Source of the DNA: Planctomicrobium sp051466335
GTDB lineage: Bacteria; Planctomycetota; Planctomycetia; Planctomycetales; Planctomycetaceae
Length of the DNA stretch: 64,000 nucleotides
Reading direction: 5' to 3'
Assembly (NCBI RefSeq): GCF_051466335.1
Contig: NZ_CP195793.1
Location: 4,030,001 to 4,094,000, forward strand
Position 1 is the stretch's first letter; every line of letters starts with the position of its first letter. The notes beneath the pieces are model-generated. The model was given only the letters and a program-made list of their open reading frames with translations. It had not been told where the DNA came from and ran no database searches. Made by a program: the position numbers and the translations under genes. Of the stretch, positions 46,675-56,039 are shown one piece after another.

Positions 46675-47537
46675 GAGCCTGTTATGAACTCTGGACGACG
46701 ATCGGCGTGTATTTGAGCAGCAGTGCGACCATGGCCACCCAGTGCCATCCGGCCAAGACTTCTGCCAGTCGTTCGTAGTCACGTGCCAGCCTCCGTGATC
46801 GTCCTAGCCAGGCAAAGGTCCGCTCCACGACCCACCGACGTGGCAATAATACGAATCCTTTCTTGGCATAAGGGAGTTTCACGACGCGCAGTTCCACTCC
46901 CTGCTCAGCGGCAGCCTCTTCCGCGTTCTCGCCAGTATAACCTTGGTCCACATAGGCGACTTCAATGGCCTGATCAGTCGCCTCCTGCACAGCGACACAT
47001 AAGTCGGAAACCTGGGCTCGCTCCTGTTCATTGGCTGGGGTCACTTTCAAGGCGAGAAGGTGCCCGAGCGTGTCAATGGCCACGTGAACCTTCGAGCCCT
47101 TCCGCCGTTTGCCGCCATCGTAACCGGCTCTGGCACCACTCTCGGGAGTGGATTGGATGACTCGCGCATCTAAGATCGTTGCTGAGGGGGGCTCATCGCG
47201 TCCCTGAGCCACGCGAGCCACTTCCCGCAGGTCATGAGCGATGTGCTCAAACACGCCAGCCTCCAGCCAACGGCGAGCCTGCTGATAGACCACGGGCCAA
47301 GGCGGGAACTCATGGGGCATGAACCGCCACTGCGCCCCGGTGCGTACCAGCCACCGCATGGCATTGAACACGGCTCGAAGGGAGTGAACCCGCTGCGGCG
47401 AGTCCTCTTTCACCAGCGCCAAATAGGGGGCTAAAAAGGCCCATTCGTCGTCCGTGACGTCACTGGGGTAAGGCATCCGGGGCTTGCTCATCCACGGAAA
47501 CTACTTCAAAACCAACACTTAAGTCCATAACAGACTC
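46675..47537 (-). mobile_element. IS5-family insertion sequence, 863 bp, copy B
   Basis: Same length and ends as copies A and C in inverted orientation. TA is duplicated (46673-46674, 47538-47539) and removal rebuilds CTAG. It abuts the MITE-like repeat on its left. Confidence 0.93.
46682..47491 (-). CDS. IS5-family transposase (copy B)
   Basis: A 269-residue frame identical to copy A except for one visible residue (VARVAQGRDEP instead of VARVSQGRDEP). It keeps the catalytic ILDARVIQSTP, VDQGYTGENA and VVERTFAWLGRSRR segments. Confidence 0.93.
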   Translation of the reverse strand: MSKPRMPYPSDVTDDEWAFLAPYLALVKEDSPQRVHSLRAVFNAMRWLVRTGAQWRFMPHEFPPWPVVYQQARRWLEAGVFEHIAHDLREVARVAQGRDEPPSATILDARVIQSTPESGARAGYDGGKRRKGSKVHVAIDTLGHLLALKVTPANEQERAQVSDLCVAVQEATDQAIEVAYVDQGYTGENAEEAAAEQGVELRVVKLPYAKKGFVLLPRRWVVERTFAWLGRSRRLARDYERLAEVLAGWHWVAMVALLLKYTPIVVQSS

Positions 47538-47539
47538 TA

Positions 47540-48001
47540 GAGAAATCGTGGCGATTGCTCGCCGCTTCCTTTCAGTCTTGTCGCCCTCTTTGACACGAAC
47601 CACAACCAACGATTTTCCAGATAAATCGTTGAAAGACCGACGAAACTGAAGGGGCGACTCCACCACAACTTCTCATTGGGAGCGACCGGCATCGCAAGCC
47701 ATTGCTGGCCATAATGATCCCCACCTTCAAGTTTCATGTCAGAGCTGCACTTGGCACGGAACAGCCGTGCCATCTGGGGGTCAAATAGTCAACAGCGGAC
47801 CAAACATGTTACTCTACGTCCTCAACAATCGCCCGGAAGTTCGAGGGTGAACAGATCAAACCCGGCAGCGAATGCCGAAGCCAAGAGAGCTGAGGAAGTG
47901 CCGGCTTCAGTTGGGCCGAAGAGCTGATGTCCCTTGATCCAATTCAACGACAAAGCCATGGGTTTAACCTGTCGCGCCACGATTCATAGAGGAGAAAAGC
48001 A
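47540..48001. other. Gap before the metallophosphoesterase
   Basis: No convincing gene is visible here. Only short frames without domains occur. The last ~12 bp hold the GGAG that precedes the next gene. Confidence 0.35.
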
Positions 48002-49288
48002 ATGATTGACCGGCGTCAGTTCATGGGGGTGCTTCCGGCCAGCGTCGTGGCGCTGACCTCGAACGCTGTGAGTGCAATCGAGTCCAATTCCGGCAAATCA
48101 AATGGTGGGGACAATCGTCCTCTCATTTGCAGCCCCCCTGTGATCATGAATCCACGAGAGAGCGGATTCGATGTGAGTATCGCTGTAAGTCGACTCGCAA
48201 CCGCATGGGTCGAATACGGTTTCTCAGAGGATGATCTTCAATACGTCGCTCGTGCCAGCCATCACGGATTAATTCAAGCCGATGACCGCGTGTTGCATCT
48301 TCGCGTCCAGCATCAAGGTGGCCTGCCCAACGACAATCCCATTTTTTACCGGATTGTCGTTCAGGAGCTACAGTATGAAAACGCCTATCGCCTGAGTCGT
48401 GGTCAGCCTGAAGAATCCCCAATCTATCGGGTCCAGTTCGCACACGCCAAGACCAGAAAAGTCCGTGTCGTCTCGATCAACGATACTCACGAGAACAAGG
48501 AAACGCTGAGAAAACTGCATCAAAGAATTGCGGAGCTCCAACCGGATGTTCTCATCTGGAATGGAGACACCTGCAATGACTTTAATGCGGAGAAGTCAAC
48601 GGAACAGCTCTTGTTGAACCCGGCACAGGATGTGACCCAAGGATGGGCCAGCGAGCGACCAATCGTCTTCTCCAACGGTAATCATGATGTCCGCGGTCAA
48701 AAAGCAAGGGAAGTGCCCAAGTCTTTTGTCGGCTGCCCGGAGTCTGTCGATCTGCCGTACTGTCAGGCCCTGCGGGTCGGGCCGTTAGCGCTGATCACTC
48801 TGGACACCGGCGAAGACAAGCCCGATCATCATCCGGTCTTTGCGGGTACAGCAGCATACGAACCTTATCGTGAACAACAGGCCAGATGGCTGCAGACGAT
48901 CGTTGAACGGCCGGATATCCGAAATGCCCCATTCAAAATTGCCGCTTGTCATATTCCTCTGAGAGGGCTTGAAGGACAGCCCGATGGAACAACGCTGGAT
49001 GACTTTGCCCGGTTCAGCGGATTTGGCGCGAAACTCTGGTTGCCGACTCTCATCAAATCCGGTTTTCACGCGGTGCTTTCGGGACACACCCACAGCCATC
49101 GCGTCGACGAACCCAGCGACGAAGCTCCCATTCATCAGTTCGTCGGAGGGGGGCCCGATCCGGACAAAGCAACCGTGACAATCATTGATGTTCAAGAATT
49201 GGATTCAGGCCATGAGATGAACAGTCGCGTCACCAACCTGAATGGCGATGTCTTCCACGAGCACCGCTGGGCAGAAAAACTGGGATGA
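48002..49288 (+). CDS. Exported calcineurin-like metallophosphoesterase
   Basis: This 428-residue enzyme has an N-terminal twin-arginine-type signal (RRQFMGVLPASVVAL), a ~120-residue beta-sandwich region and a metallophosphoesterase domain. Metal-binding motifs are INDTHE (about 159-164), NGDTCND (about 186), NGNHD (about 226), CHIPL (about 317) and GHTHSH (about 361). The layout resembles purple acid phosphatase-type proteins that hydrolyse phosphomonoesters outside the cytoplasm; substrate is unknown. GGAG lies eight bases before the ATG. Confidence 0.88.
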   Translation: MIDRRQFMGVLPASVVALTSNAVSAIESNSGKSNGGDNRPLICSPPVIMNPRESGFDVSIAVSRLATAWVEYGFSEDDLQYVARASHHGLIQADDRVLHLRVQHQGGLPNDNPIFYRIVVQELQYENAYRLSRGQPEESPIYRVQFAHAKTRKVRVVSINDTHENKETLRKLHQRIAELQPDVLIWNGDTCNDFNAEKSTEQLLLNPAQDVTQGWASERPIVFSNGNHDVRGQKAREVPKSFVGCPESVDLPYCQALRVGPLALITLDTGEDKPDHHPVFAGTAAYEPYREQQARWLQTIVERPDIRNAPFKIAACHIPLRGLEGQPDGTTLDDFARFSGFGAKLWLPTLIKSGFHAVLSGHTHSHRVDEPSDEAPIHQFVGGGPDPDKATVTIIDVQELDSGHEMNSRVTNLNGDVFHEHRWAEKLG

Positions 49289-49645
49289 ACCTCGCTGTCC
49301 AGTTGATTCAATGCCCCAAGAACGTTGACGAGAAATCGGCGGCGAAAACCGGGCGAATCAGCATTCACTTGCCTTGCTGTGTCCATTGCCAACTGTTCAA
49401 TCACGCAGGTTCTCTGCTCGCGGAACAAAACACAGGGAGCAGGGATCGCTGCCTCATTGCAGTAGACCTCAAGACATTGGATTCGTGTACACGAAATCGG
49501 GTGTCGCGACAAACAGAGAATGCCGCTTGAGACAGCTTTCAACCGCAAGGAAAGTAGTGCGGAGGATCTTAGAAGCTGTTATGGATTCAAGTTGTGGATT
49601 TGTTGTGGCTTCCGTGGATGAACAAGCCACGAATGCCTTACCCTA
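49289..49645. other. Gap ending in a decayed IS left end
   Basis: The first ~270 bp hold no convincing gene. From 49573 the sequence is the decayed left end of an 863-bp-type IS (CTGTTATGGATTCAAG, then CCGTGGATGAACAAGCCACG). Confidence 0.5.
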
Positions 49646-50508
49646 GAGTCTGTTATGGACTTAAGTGTTGGTTTTGAAGTAGTTTCCGTGGATGAGCAAG
49701 CCCCGGATGCCTTACCCCAGTGACGTCACGGACGACGAATGGGCCTTTTTAGCCCCCTATTTGGCGCTGGTGAAAGAGGACTCGCCGCAGCGGGTTCACT
49801 CCCTTCGAGCCGTGTTCAATGCCATGCGGTGGCTGGTACGCACCGGGGCGCAGTGGCGGTTCATGCCCCATGAGTTCCCGCCTTGGCCCGTGGTCTATCA
49901 GCAGGCTCGCCGTTGGCTGGAGGCTGGCGTGTTTGAGCACATCGCTCATGACCTGCGGGAAGTGGCTCGCGTGTCTCAGGGACGCGATGAGCCCCCCTCA
50001 GCAACGATCTTAGATGCGCGAGTCATCCAATCCACTCCCGAGAGTGGTGCCAGAGCCGGTTACGATGGCGGCAAACGGCGGAAGGGCTCGAAGGTTCACG
50101 TGGCCATTGACACGCTCGGGCACCTTCTCGCCTTGAAAGTGACCCCAGCCAATGAACAGGAGCGAGCCCAGGTTTCCGACTTATGTGTCGCTGTGCAGGA
50201 GGCGACTGATCAGGCCATTGAAGTCGCCTATGTGGACCAAGGTTATACTGGCGAGAACGCGGAAGAGGCTGCCGCTGAGCAGGGAGTGGAACTGCGCGTC
50301 GTGAAACTCCCTTATGCCAAGAAAGGATTCGTATTATTGCCACGTCGGTGGGTCGTGGAGCGGACCTTTGCCTGGCTAGGACGATCACGGAGGCTGGCAC
50401 GTGACTACGAACGACTGGCAGAAGTCTTGGCCGGATGGCACTGGGTGGCCATGGTCGCACTGCTGCTCAAATACACGCCGATCGTCGTCCAGAGTTCATA
50501 ACAGGCTC
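49646..50508 (+). mobile_element. IS5-family insertion sequence, 863 bp, copy C
   Basis: Same ends and length as copies A and B, flanked by TA (49644-49645, 50509-50510); removal rebuilds CTAG. It sits inside a decayed relative, a nested insertion. Confidence 0.93.
49692..50501 (+). CDS. IS5-family transposase (copy C)
   Basis: A 269-residue frame identical in product to copy A, with the same catalytic segments (ILDARVIQSTP, VDQGYTGENA, VVERTFAWLGRSRR). Confidence 0.93.
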   Translation: MSKPRMPYPSDVTDDEWAFLAPYLALVKEDSPQRVHSLRAVFNAMRWLVRTGAQWRFMPHEFPPWPVVYQQARRWLEAGVFEHIAHDLREVARVSQGRDEPPSATILDARVIQSTPESGARAGYDGGKRRKGSKVHVAIDTLGHLLALKVTPANEQERAQVSDLCVAVQEATDQAIEVAYVDQGYTGENAEEAAAEQGVELRVVKLPYAKKGFVLLPRRWVVERTFAWLGRSRRLARDYERLAEVLAGWHWVAMVALLLKYTPIVVQSS

Positions 50509-50786
50509 TAGTGACGTCAGGGATGATGTATGAGCCTTTCTGGCCCCGGATTTGGCGCTGGTCAAAGAGGACTCGCACCAGCGGGTCCACTCTCTTCGAG
50601 CGGTTTTTAATGCCATGTGATGGCGAGTACGAACCGGTGCGCAGTGGAGGCTCGTGCCCCATGAGTTCCCACCCTGGCCCGCGGTCTACCAACGAGCGAG
50701 GTCGTGGCTGGATGGCACTGGGTGGCGATAGTCGCGTTGCGACTCAAAAACACTCCGCTTGGCGTTCAGAGTTCATAACAGGTCCC

Positions 50787-50887
50787 AGCCCCTGTCTCAG
50801 GGGTGTGTGGCTGCGAATGGTGGCAGAAACTCGTTCAAATGCTGCGTTTATCGCCGACGGAACGCCACTCTCTCGTGAGAGGCGCTC
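50787..50887. repeat. Second copy of the 101-bp repeat
   Basis: It matches 46572-46672 in the same orientation at about 85-90 percent (the CCCCTGTCTCAG, GCGAATGGTGGCA and GCTGCGTTTATCGCCG blocks are shared) and ends in GCTCTAG. It starts at the decayed IS right end. Confidence 0.7.
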
Positions 50888-50901
50888 TAGAAGATCCCAA
50901 T

Positions 50902-50939
50902 AAAAAACGAGGCGGACTGCATTAAACAATCCGTCTCGT
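50902..50939 (-). terminator. Rho-independent terminator of lpdA
   Basis: ACGAGGCGGACT (50907-50918) pairs with ATCCGTCTCGT (50929-50939) and the minus strand continues with six T. It lies 26 bp after the lpdA stop. Confidence 0.88.
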
Positions 50940-50964
50940 CGAATTCTGCGAATAGAAGCTCCAC

Positions 50965-52347
50965 TTACATGTTGAGGGTGCGACCATCAACTGCCAGAGA
51001 CGCTTCCTTTAGTGCTTCTGCCAGTGTTGGATGTGCGTGGCAGACGCGTGCGATGTCTTCACTACTTGCACCAAACTCAATCGCGGCCGTTGCTTCAGCG
51101 ATCAGTTCTCCCGCTTGTGGTCCGATGATGTGAACTCCAAGCACGCGGTCAGTCTCCTTGTGTGCGAGAACTTTGACTTTTCCGTCTGTATGTCCAGCGG
51201 CACGAGCTCGGGCGTTCGCTGCAAACGGGAAGGCCCCTTTGCGATAAGGAATTCCTGCTTCCTTCAGCTGATCTTCAGTCTTGCCGACAGTTCCGATTTC
51301 TGGCTCGGTGTAGACGACTCCAGGAATTGCGTTGTAGTTCACATGGCCATAGCCAGTGTAGAGGTGCTCGACGCAGGCGACACCTTCTTCTTCAGCTTTG
51401 TGAGCGAGCATCGCACCGCCGATGACATCCCCGATAGCGTAAATACCCGGAACAGTTGTCTGGAAGTGTTCGTTCACTTTGACAAAACCGCGTGGGTCGA
51501 GTTCGACTCCGAGTTGTTCCAGCCCGAGGTTCGCGGTGTTTGGGTTTCGCCCGACAGCCATGAGCACGCGGTCGCACACGATTGAGTCTTTGCCTTCGAC
51601 CTGGACTTCACAGCCGTTGGCGCCGGTTTTTACTCCGGTCACTTTTGCACCCAGATGGAATTCAATTCCCTGCTTCTTGAAGATCTTCAGGGCTTCGTTG
51701 GCGATTTCGGAATCCATTCCCGGAAGGATTCGGTCGAGATATTCAAGAACAGTGATTTTGGCTCCAAGACGCCGCCAGACTGTTCCGAGTTCAAGCCCGA
51801 TCACTCCTGCTCCAATCACAACCAGATGGGATGGGACGGCATCGTACTTCAGGGCTTCGGTGCTGCTTCCGACGTACTGACCGTCGAGTTCAATTCCGGG
51901 AAGTGTTGAAGGCTGGCTGCCCGTCGCGATTACAATATCAGTTGTGGAGATCGTGGTCGCCTGCTCGCCGCTGATCGACACCTGGCCTTTGCCTGTGATG
52001 GTGGCGGCACCATGAAAACGCTTGATTTTGTTCTTCTTCATGAGGCCTTCGACACCGGCAGCGAGTGTGTCGATGACTTTCGACTTGTGCCCCATCATCT
52101 TGGTGATGTCGAACTGCACATCACCGACTTTGACTCCTCGATCCTCGAAGCCTTTGACCGATTGCTCGTAGAGGTAGCTTGTTTCCAGCAGCGCCTTGCT
52201 TGGGATGCAGCCGACTCGCAAGCAGGTTCCGCCGAGCTGTTTCTCAAGCTCGACGATCGCGACACTTTTTCCGAGTTGTGCCGCTCTGATTGCAGAAATG
52301 TATCCCCCAGGACCACCACCAATGACCACCAGATCAAAATCTGCCAT
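50965..52347 (-). CDS. lpdA: Dihydrolipoyl dehydrogenase
   Basis: LpdA reoxidises dihydrolipoamide of 2-oxoacid dehydrogenase and glycine-cleavage complexes and reduces NAD+. The 460-residue flavoprotein has the FAD motif VIGGGPGGYISAIRAAQ, the redox-active disulfide in GGTCLRVGCIPSKALL, the NAD motif VIGAGVIGLELGTVWRRLG and the active-site H-E pair in CHAHPTLAEALKEA. No E1/E2 genes are next to it. A strong terminator follows. Confidence 0.95.
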   Translation of the reverse strand: MADFDLVVIGGGPGGYISAIRAAQLGKSVAIVELEKQLGGTCLRVGCIPSKALLETSYLYEQSVKGFEDRGVKVGDVQFDITKMMGHKSKVIDTLAAGVEGLMKKNKIKRFHGAATITGKGQVSISGEQATTISTTDIVIATGSQPSTLPGIELDGQYVGSSTEALKYDAVPSHLVVIGAGVIGLELGTVWRRLGAKITVLEYLDRILPGMDSEIANEALKIFKKQGIEFHLGAKVTGVKTGANGCEVQVEGKDSIVCDRVLMAVGRNPNTANLGLEQLGVELDPRGFVKVNEHFQTTVPGIYAIGDVIGGAMLAHKAEEEGVACVEHLYTGYGHVNYNAIPGVVYTEPEIGTVGKTEDQLKEAGIPYRKGAFPFAANARARAAGHTDGKVKVLAHKETDRVLGVHIIGPQAGELIAEATAAIEFGASSEDIARVCHAHPTLAEALKEASLAVDGRTLNM

Positions 52348-52406
52348 GACTATTCGTTTCCAGCCTCAAAGCTTGACTTTTTGCAACACTGACAGGCAAT
52401 GCGAAA

Positions 52407-52673
52407 ATGAGTGAAGTTCACGCTGTTCTTCATAAACAGTTGTTGTGCGTACTGCCAGAAACTGAACGCGAAATTTTGGAATTCATTCAAAGAGATTTGA
52501 AAAAAGATGTGAGAGCAGCAAATCCTGAACGACTTTCATCACTGGTAAATCGAGAAGACTCCTCGGGAACTGACACAGAAGTGATGTCACAAGAATCAAA
52601 CCGACACCACAAAACATTGCACAATAAATGCGCGTCATTATTTCGTTATGTACAGTCTACAAAAGAGTTGTGA
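52407..52673 (+). CDS. Small hypothetical protein
   Basis: This 88-residue frame starts at an ATG (MSEVHAVLHKQLLCVLPET). It is rich in Glu and Lys helical residues in the first half and low in hydrophobic residues in the second. No domain is recognisable. It lies alone between a divergent gene and the next gene; it may not be real. Confidence 0.3.
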   Translation: MSEVHAVLHKQLLCVLPETEREILEFIQRDLKKDVRAANPERLSSLVNREDSSGTDTEVMSQESNRHHKTLHNKCASLFRYVQSTKEL

Positions 52674-52786
52674 AAAACTGACAACGTCCCGAAAAACTTC
52701 GGCACAATTTACGCGTTAAAGAACTTCCAACTAGAACGAATCATCTCGAATACAAAAAGCAACTTTTCAACCTGAGAGAAATCATC

Positions 52787-53413
52787 ATGAGAACCTTCAT
52801 TGCAGCTGGCGTCGCTTCTCTTGTTTTCTCGCTCTTTAGTTCAATCGCACAGGCTCAGCATTTCTCGGCGCGGCACTTCGATGACCTTGTGTTCGGCGCA
52901 AGTCAGGCAGCCCGGGAACTGCGATGGGAACTCCACGATCACTTTGCTGATTCAAGGGATCGCGACCATATTATTGACGACATTCAACACCTGATCGTCG
53001 ACCTTCAGGAGTTGCAGAATGCGATTTACGCAGGCCGCTCACCACGAATGCTCGATCGTAATCTGGATGCAGCCATGGAGTCCGTCTCCCAGCTTAAGGG
53101 GCACTTGTCGGGGTGCGATTTCGCGACCCAACGCCCTGCCCAATATCGAGGTTCAGCAGGCGGCTACCAGTTCGCTCCAGCAACCCGTCACCCCGGTCGA
53201 GTGCACGTTGATCATGCCCTGCAGCAACTGGCTGCCATCGAAACTCAACTGAACGAAATGCATGCGGAGTTGATCGTAATAATCAACGCACCTCAAATCC
53301 GTCCCGGAACCTGGGCTCCAGGAAAGACACCCGGGCCTCAGCATTCTCATCATGTGAAGCAACCAACTTTTCAGGTTGGGAACGGAAAGGTGACTTTCCA
53401 GATCGGTCGATAA
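52787..53413 (+). CDS. Secreted His-rich helical protein of unknown function
   Basis: This 208-residue protein has a signal peptide (MRTFIAAGVASLVFSLFSSI, cleavage after AQA near residue 24). The mature part is helical (HIIDDIQHLIVDLQELQNAI), rich in His, and ends in a Pro/His-rich linker and a short FQVGNGKVTFQIGR tail. I recognise no family. GAGAG lies about 10 bases before the ATG, and a strong terminator follows. Confidence 0.7.
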   Translation: MRTFIAAGVASLVFSLFSSIAQAQHFSARHFDDLVFGASQAARELRWELHDHFADSRDRDHIIDDIQHLIVDLQELQNAIYAGRSPRMLDRNLDAAMESVSQLKGHLSGCDFATQRPAQYRGSAGGYQFAPATRHPGRVHVDHALQQLAAIETQLNEMHAELIVIINAPQIRPGTWAPGKTPGPQHSHHVKQPTFQVGNGKVTFQIGR

Positions 53414-53439
53414 GGCGATTGATAGTAATCAGAATTTGA

Positions 53440-53472
53440 ACGGCCGCCTGTATCACGCAGGCGGCCGTTTTG
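53440..53472 (+). terminator. Rho-independent terminator
   Basis: ACGGCCGCCTG (53440-53450) pairs perfectly with CAGGCGGCCGT (53458-53468), followed by TTTT. It lies 26 bp after the preceding stop. Confidence 0.92.
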
Positions 53473-53793
53473 CTGGGCAATCCACTACATAATGCATTTA
53501 ATCTTCTGCGGTTTTAATGGATTGCTCTGCGTCTGCGCAGCGAACGACAATCATTCCTAGCGAGTCCTGATGGCACCGTCGGGGCCTCGCACTCTTCCGT
53601 TTTGATCTTGATTGTATGAGAATTTTCGTTTCAATCTCCCCAACAGTCAGTCTCCGGTCACGAACTCTTCTGAGGGCTAACGAAGAGTGAGGACTCAAAC
53701 CAATCACGATGAGGTGAAATCCGCTTAACCCGTTCGAGACACGGACTCCATCTGGAGTATTCAAAGAATTAAATTTGATGACAGGGCCAAATT
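53473..53793. other. Gap before the DinB-like gene
   Basis: The minus-strand 88-residue frame at 53498-53764 has no family or start signal that would convince me. No other feature is visible. Confidence 0.35.
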
Positions 53794-54306
53794 ATGAGCT
53801 TACTAGAATCGCTCAAAGCTGAGCTTAATGCTGAGTTTGAGAGCACGCGTAGGATTCTCCAAAAAGTTCCAGACAATCTGCTGCAGTGGAGGCCGCATGC
53901 CACTTTGAACACAATTGGATGGAACTCCAACCATCTCGCTGAGATTAGCGGATGGGTCCGGCCGACTCTTTCATTGGCCGAATGGGACCTCACCCCACCA
54001 ACAGGCGAGCCTTATTCGTCGCCACGTCTGCAGTCGATCAAGGAGATTCTCAACCTCTTCGATCGGAATTGCAGGGACGCGTTTCATCTTTTGGACTACA
54101 TTGACCAACGGGCACTGAGTTCGCGGTGGTCATTGAAGTCCAGCAATCAAATTTTGTTTACGATTCCTCGATCTGCTGTACTGCGTACTTATGTACTGAA
54201 TCACATGATCCACCATCGTGGGATTCTGTCAGTATATCTTCGCATGAACGAGATCAGTGTTGATGGCCTGTACGGACCGGCAGGACCTGCTCAGGTCAAT
54301 GAGTAG
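53794..54306 (+). CDS. DinB-family metal-dependent protein
   Basis: This 170-residue four-helix-bundle protein has the DinB metal-binding pattern: one histidine in WNSNHLAEI (H47) and the H-x-x-x-H pair in NHMIHHRGILSVYL (H137, H141). The family includes damage-inducible proteins and thiol transferases such as bacillithiol transferases; which one this is cannot be told. A long basic helix and a normal length (about 150-170) fit. Confidence 0.8.
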   Translation: MSLLESLKAELNAEFESTRRILQKVPDNLLQWRPHATLNTIGWNSNHLAEISGWVRPTLSLAEWDLTPPTGEPYSSPRLQSIKEILNLFDRNCRDAFHLLDYIDQRALSSRWSLKSSNQILFTIPRSAVLRTYVLNHMIHHRGILSVYLRMNEISVDGLYGPAGPAQVNE

Positions 54307-54756
54307 TGCGTGCGTCTCCAATTTAGGGCTGACTGGACTTGAACGGCCGTTGATGACAGAAGTCAATTTCTGTTTTCAACCGGGGGAGACTTCGTCCCCT
54401 CTTGAAATCTCAACCGAGCTTGTCCGGCAGTCTTCGATTGGGGCTACAACGATTCATACAAACCGATCTCGCCAGATGATCACGAACCGACTGAACCCGT
54501 CAGTCTTGTTTCGCGTTCGATCCGTTCGGTAAGATGGGGTGCATGTATGATTCGATGTGCAAATCGCGAGATTGTGGAAATTGGATGCATCGACGATGCG
54601 AGAAGTGAACCGTTCCATCGGAATTGTTTGTGTCGACGATGAAGGTGCGCTGCTCAAGCAGGTCCTCTTCTCTCACAGTGGTAATTCTGGTCAAGTCGCT
54701 GCGCCTCCAGCCAAGAATCAACGATCGGCATTCAGGTATTTGACGGTTGGTAGCTG
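54307..54756. other. Gap of 450 bp before the peptidase gene
   Basis: Several short frames exist on both strands but none has features. I see no RNA gene or repeat. Confidence 0.4.
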
Positions 54757-55857
54757 ATGAGTGACTTCGATTACGACTCAGACCTCACCGCCATTTTCTC
54801 CGGTACTGAGAGTCCTCGTTACGCCGAACTTCTGGAGTTCATGGACACTCTCAACCCGCTTGTGCGCGAGCCATGCGTCGTGGGTTGCGAAGACGCATTT
54901 TTCAGGGTGCTGCGCAGGGAATTGGAAGAGGTTAACATTCATGTGCAGCACTATCAGGGGGTTCTCGTTGCGCAAGGAGATGACCCACACGAGCTGATTT
55001 TGTCTGCTCACATCGATCGTCACGGTCTCCTTTGCACCGGACCGAACGAATTTCAATATGCTGCGTTCATCGCTGCGAATCAGGGAGAACTGACTGGCGA
55101 CTCAGTTTCTGAACAGATGATGTTCAACATTCAGGGGCGATTCTCCGGTCAACGAGTTCAGGCGCATATGCCTTACACCGGAACGTATCTTGGACAGGCA
55201 AGCATCACCAACAGCTACGTCTGTCCAGAGCGTCGCAACCTGATTTTCGAGCTCAGCGGCCTCGACTATCTCTCGCCCGGAACACCGATTTCGTTTCTCG
55301 ATCGAGTCAAAATCAGCGATGGCTTTGTCTCCGCTCAGCTTGATAACGTGCTCTCAGTCGCCATGCTTGTCTACCTCTTTCGGTGCGGCTTTCAAGGGAC
55401 TGCACTCTTCACCGCCCAGGAAGAAGCTGGGCGAAGCTGGCGGTTCGCACTCGATTGGTTCAAGAGGCAGCAACTGTCGACCCAGCGTCTACTGGTGCTC
55501 GACACCAGTCCATTTCCAACGCGTGAAGCGGCAACAGCACAACAACTGGTGCTGCGCCGTAAAGATGCAAACGGTCATTTTGCGAATCAGATCACTGCGG
55601 AACTTGAAGAACGGTGCACCCGGCTTGGCATCAGCTTCATTCACAAAGACGCGTATGTGGAGTCCCAGAATGTCGGGCGGATCAAGCCCCTTTCGCTGGG
55701 ACGAACCGAGCTTGGACGACTCGTCGCTGCGACAGGAGGGTCCATTAATGGAACAACACTGCAGATCCCCACGACCGGCTATCACACTGCTTCGGAAACC
55801 GCCTCTCTGGATTCCATCCATGCCGCTCTACGGCTTCTAAAAACCTATTTGAATTGA
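54757..55857 (+). CDS. M42-type metallopeptidase/deacylase
   Basis: This 366-residue enzyme has the di-zinc peptidase layout: AHIDRHG (about 85-91), QLDNVLS (D~195), the catalytic glutamate in TAQEEAG (~222), a metal aspartate in VLDTSPFP (~249) and the terminal histidine in GYHTASE (~343). The inserted domain between the first and second ligands is that of M42 aminopeptidases rather than M20. It probably trims amino-terminal residues or acyl groups; substrate is unknown. It starts next to a GTTGGTAGCTG upstream region with a weak ribosome site. Confidence 0.85.
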   Translation: MSDFDYDSDLTAIFSGTESPRYAELLEFMDTLNPLVREPCVVGCEDAFFRVLRRELEEVNIHVQHYQGVLVAQGDDPHELILSAHIDRHGLLCTGPNEFQYAAFIAANQGELTGDSVSEQMMFNIQGRFSGQRVQAHMPYTGTYLGQASITNSYVCPERRNLIFELSGLDYLSPGTPISFLDRVKISDGFVSAQLDNVLSVAMLVYLFRCGFQGTALFTAQEEAGRSWRFALDWFKRQQLSTQRLLVLDTSPFPTREAATAQQLVLRRKDANGHFANQITAELEERCTRLGISFIHKDAYVESQNVGRIKPLSLGRTELGRLVAATGGSINGTTLQIPTTGYHTASETASLDSIHAALRLLKTYLN

Positions 55858-55926
55858 TGGTGGTCACGTATTCTTCATAGCGGAGTCGGGCCGCAATGAA
55901 TCTGACAAGGACTCCAGATACAAGAA

Positions 55927-55955
55927 AAGACTGCGATCGATCGAATCGCAGCCTT
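55927..55955. terminator. Probable bidirectional terminator between convergent genes
   Basis: AAGACTGCGAT (55927-55937) pairs with ATCGCAGCCTT (55945-55955) with one mismatch and lies between the plus-strand peptidase and the minus-strand hydrolase. It has only a partial T run (GATTTTC). Confidence 0.5.
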
Positions 55956-56039
55956 GGATTTTCTGATAACTCTTCACCCCGTTGTCCTGACCGTTTCCCA
56001 TTTCAATATGGCAAGCGGGAGCGCAGGAATTTGAGACGA

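Larger units (their letters stand above)
49573..50788 (+). pseudogene. Decayed relative of the 863-bp IS, split by copy C
   Basis: The left piece (49573-49643) and the right piece (50510-50786) match the 863-bp IS with many substitutions. The right piece runs from the TGACGTCAGGGATGATGTATG region (matching the start of the transposase, with a stop and frame changes) to the end AGAGTTCATAACAGGTCCC and lacks most of the middle (a deletion after the GCGAGGTCGTGGCTGG region). Copy C is inserted in a CTAG of the former element. Confidence 0.78.

Noticed and set aside
53498..53764. Minus-strand 88-residue frame
   Set aside because: No recognisable features or start signal.
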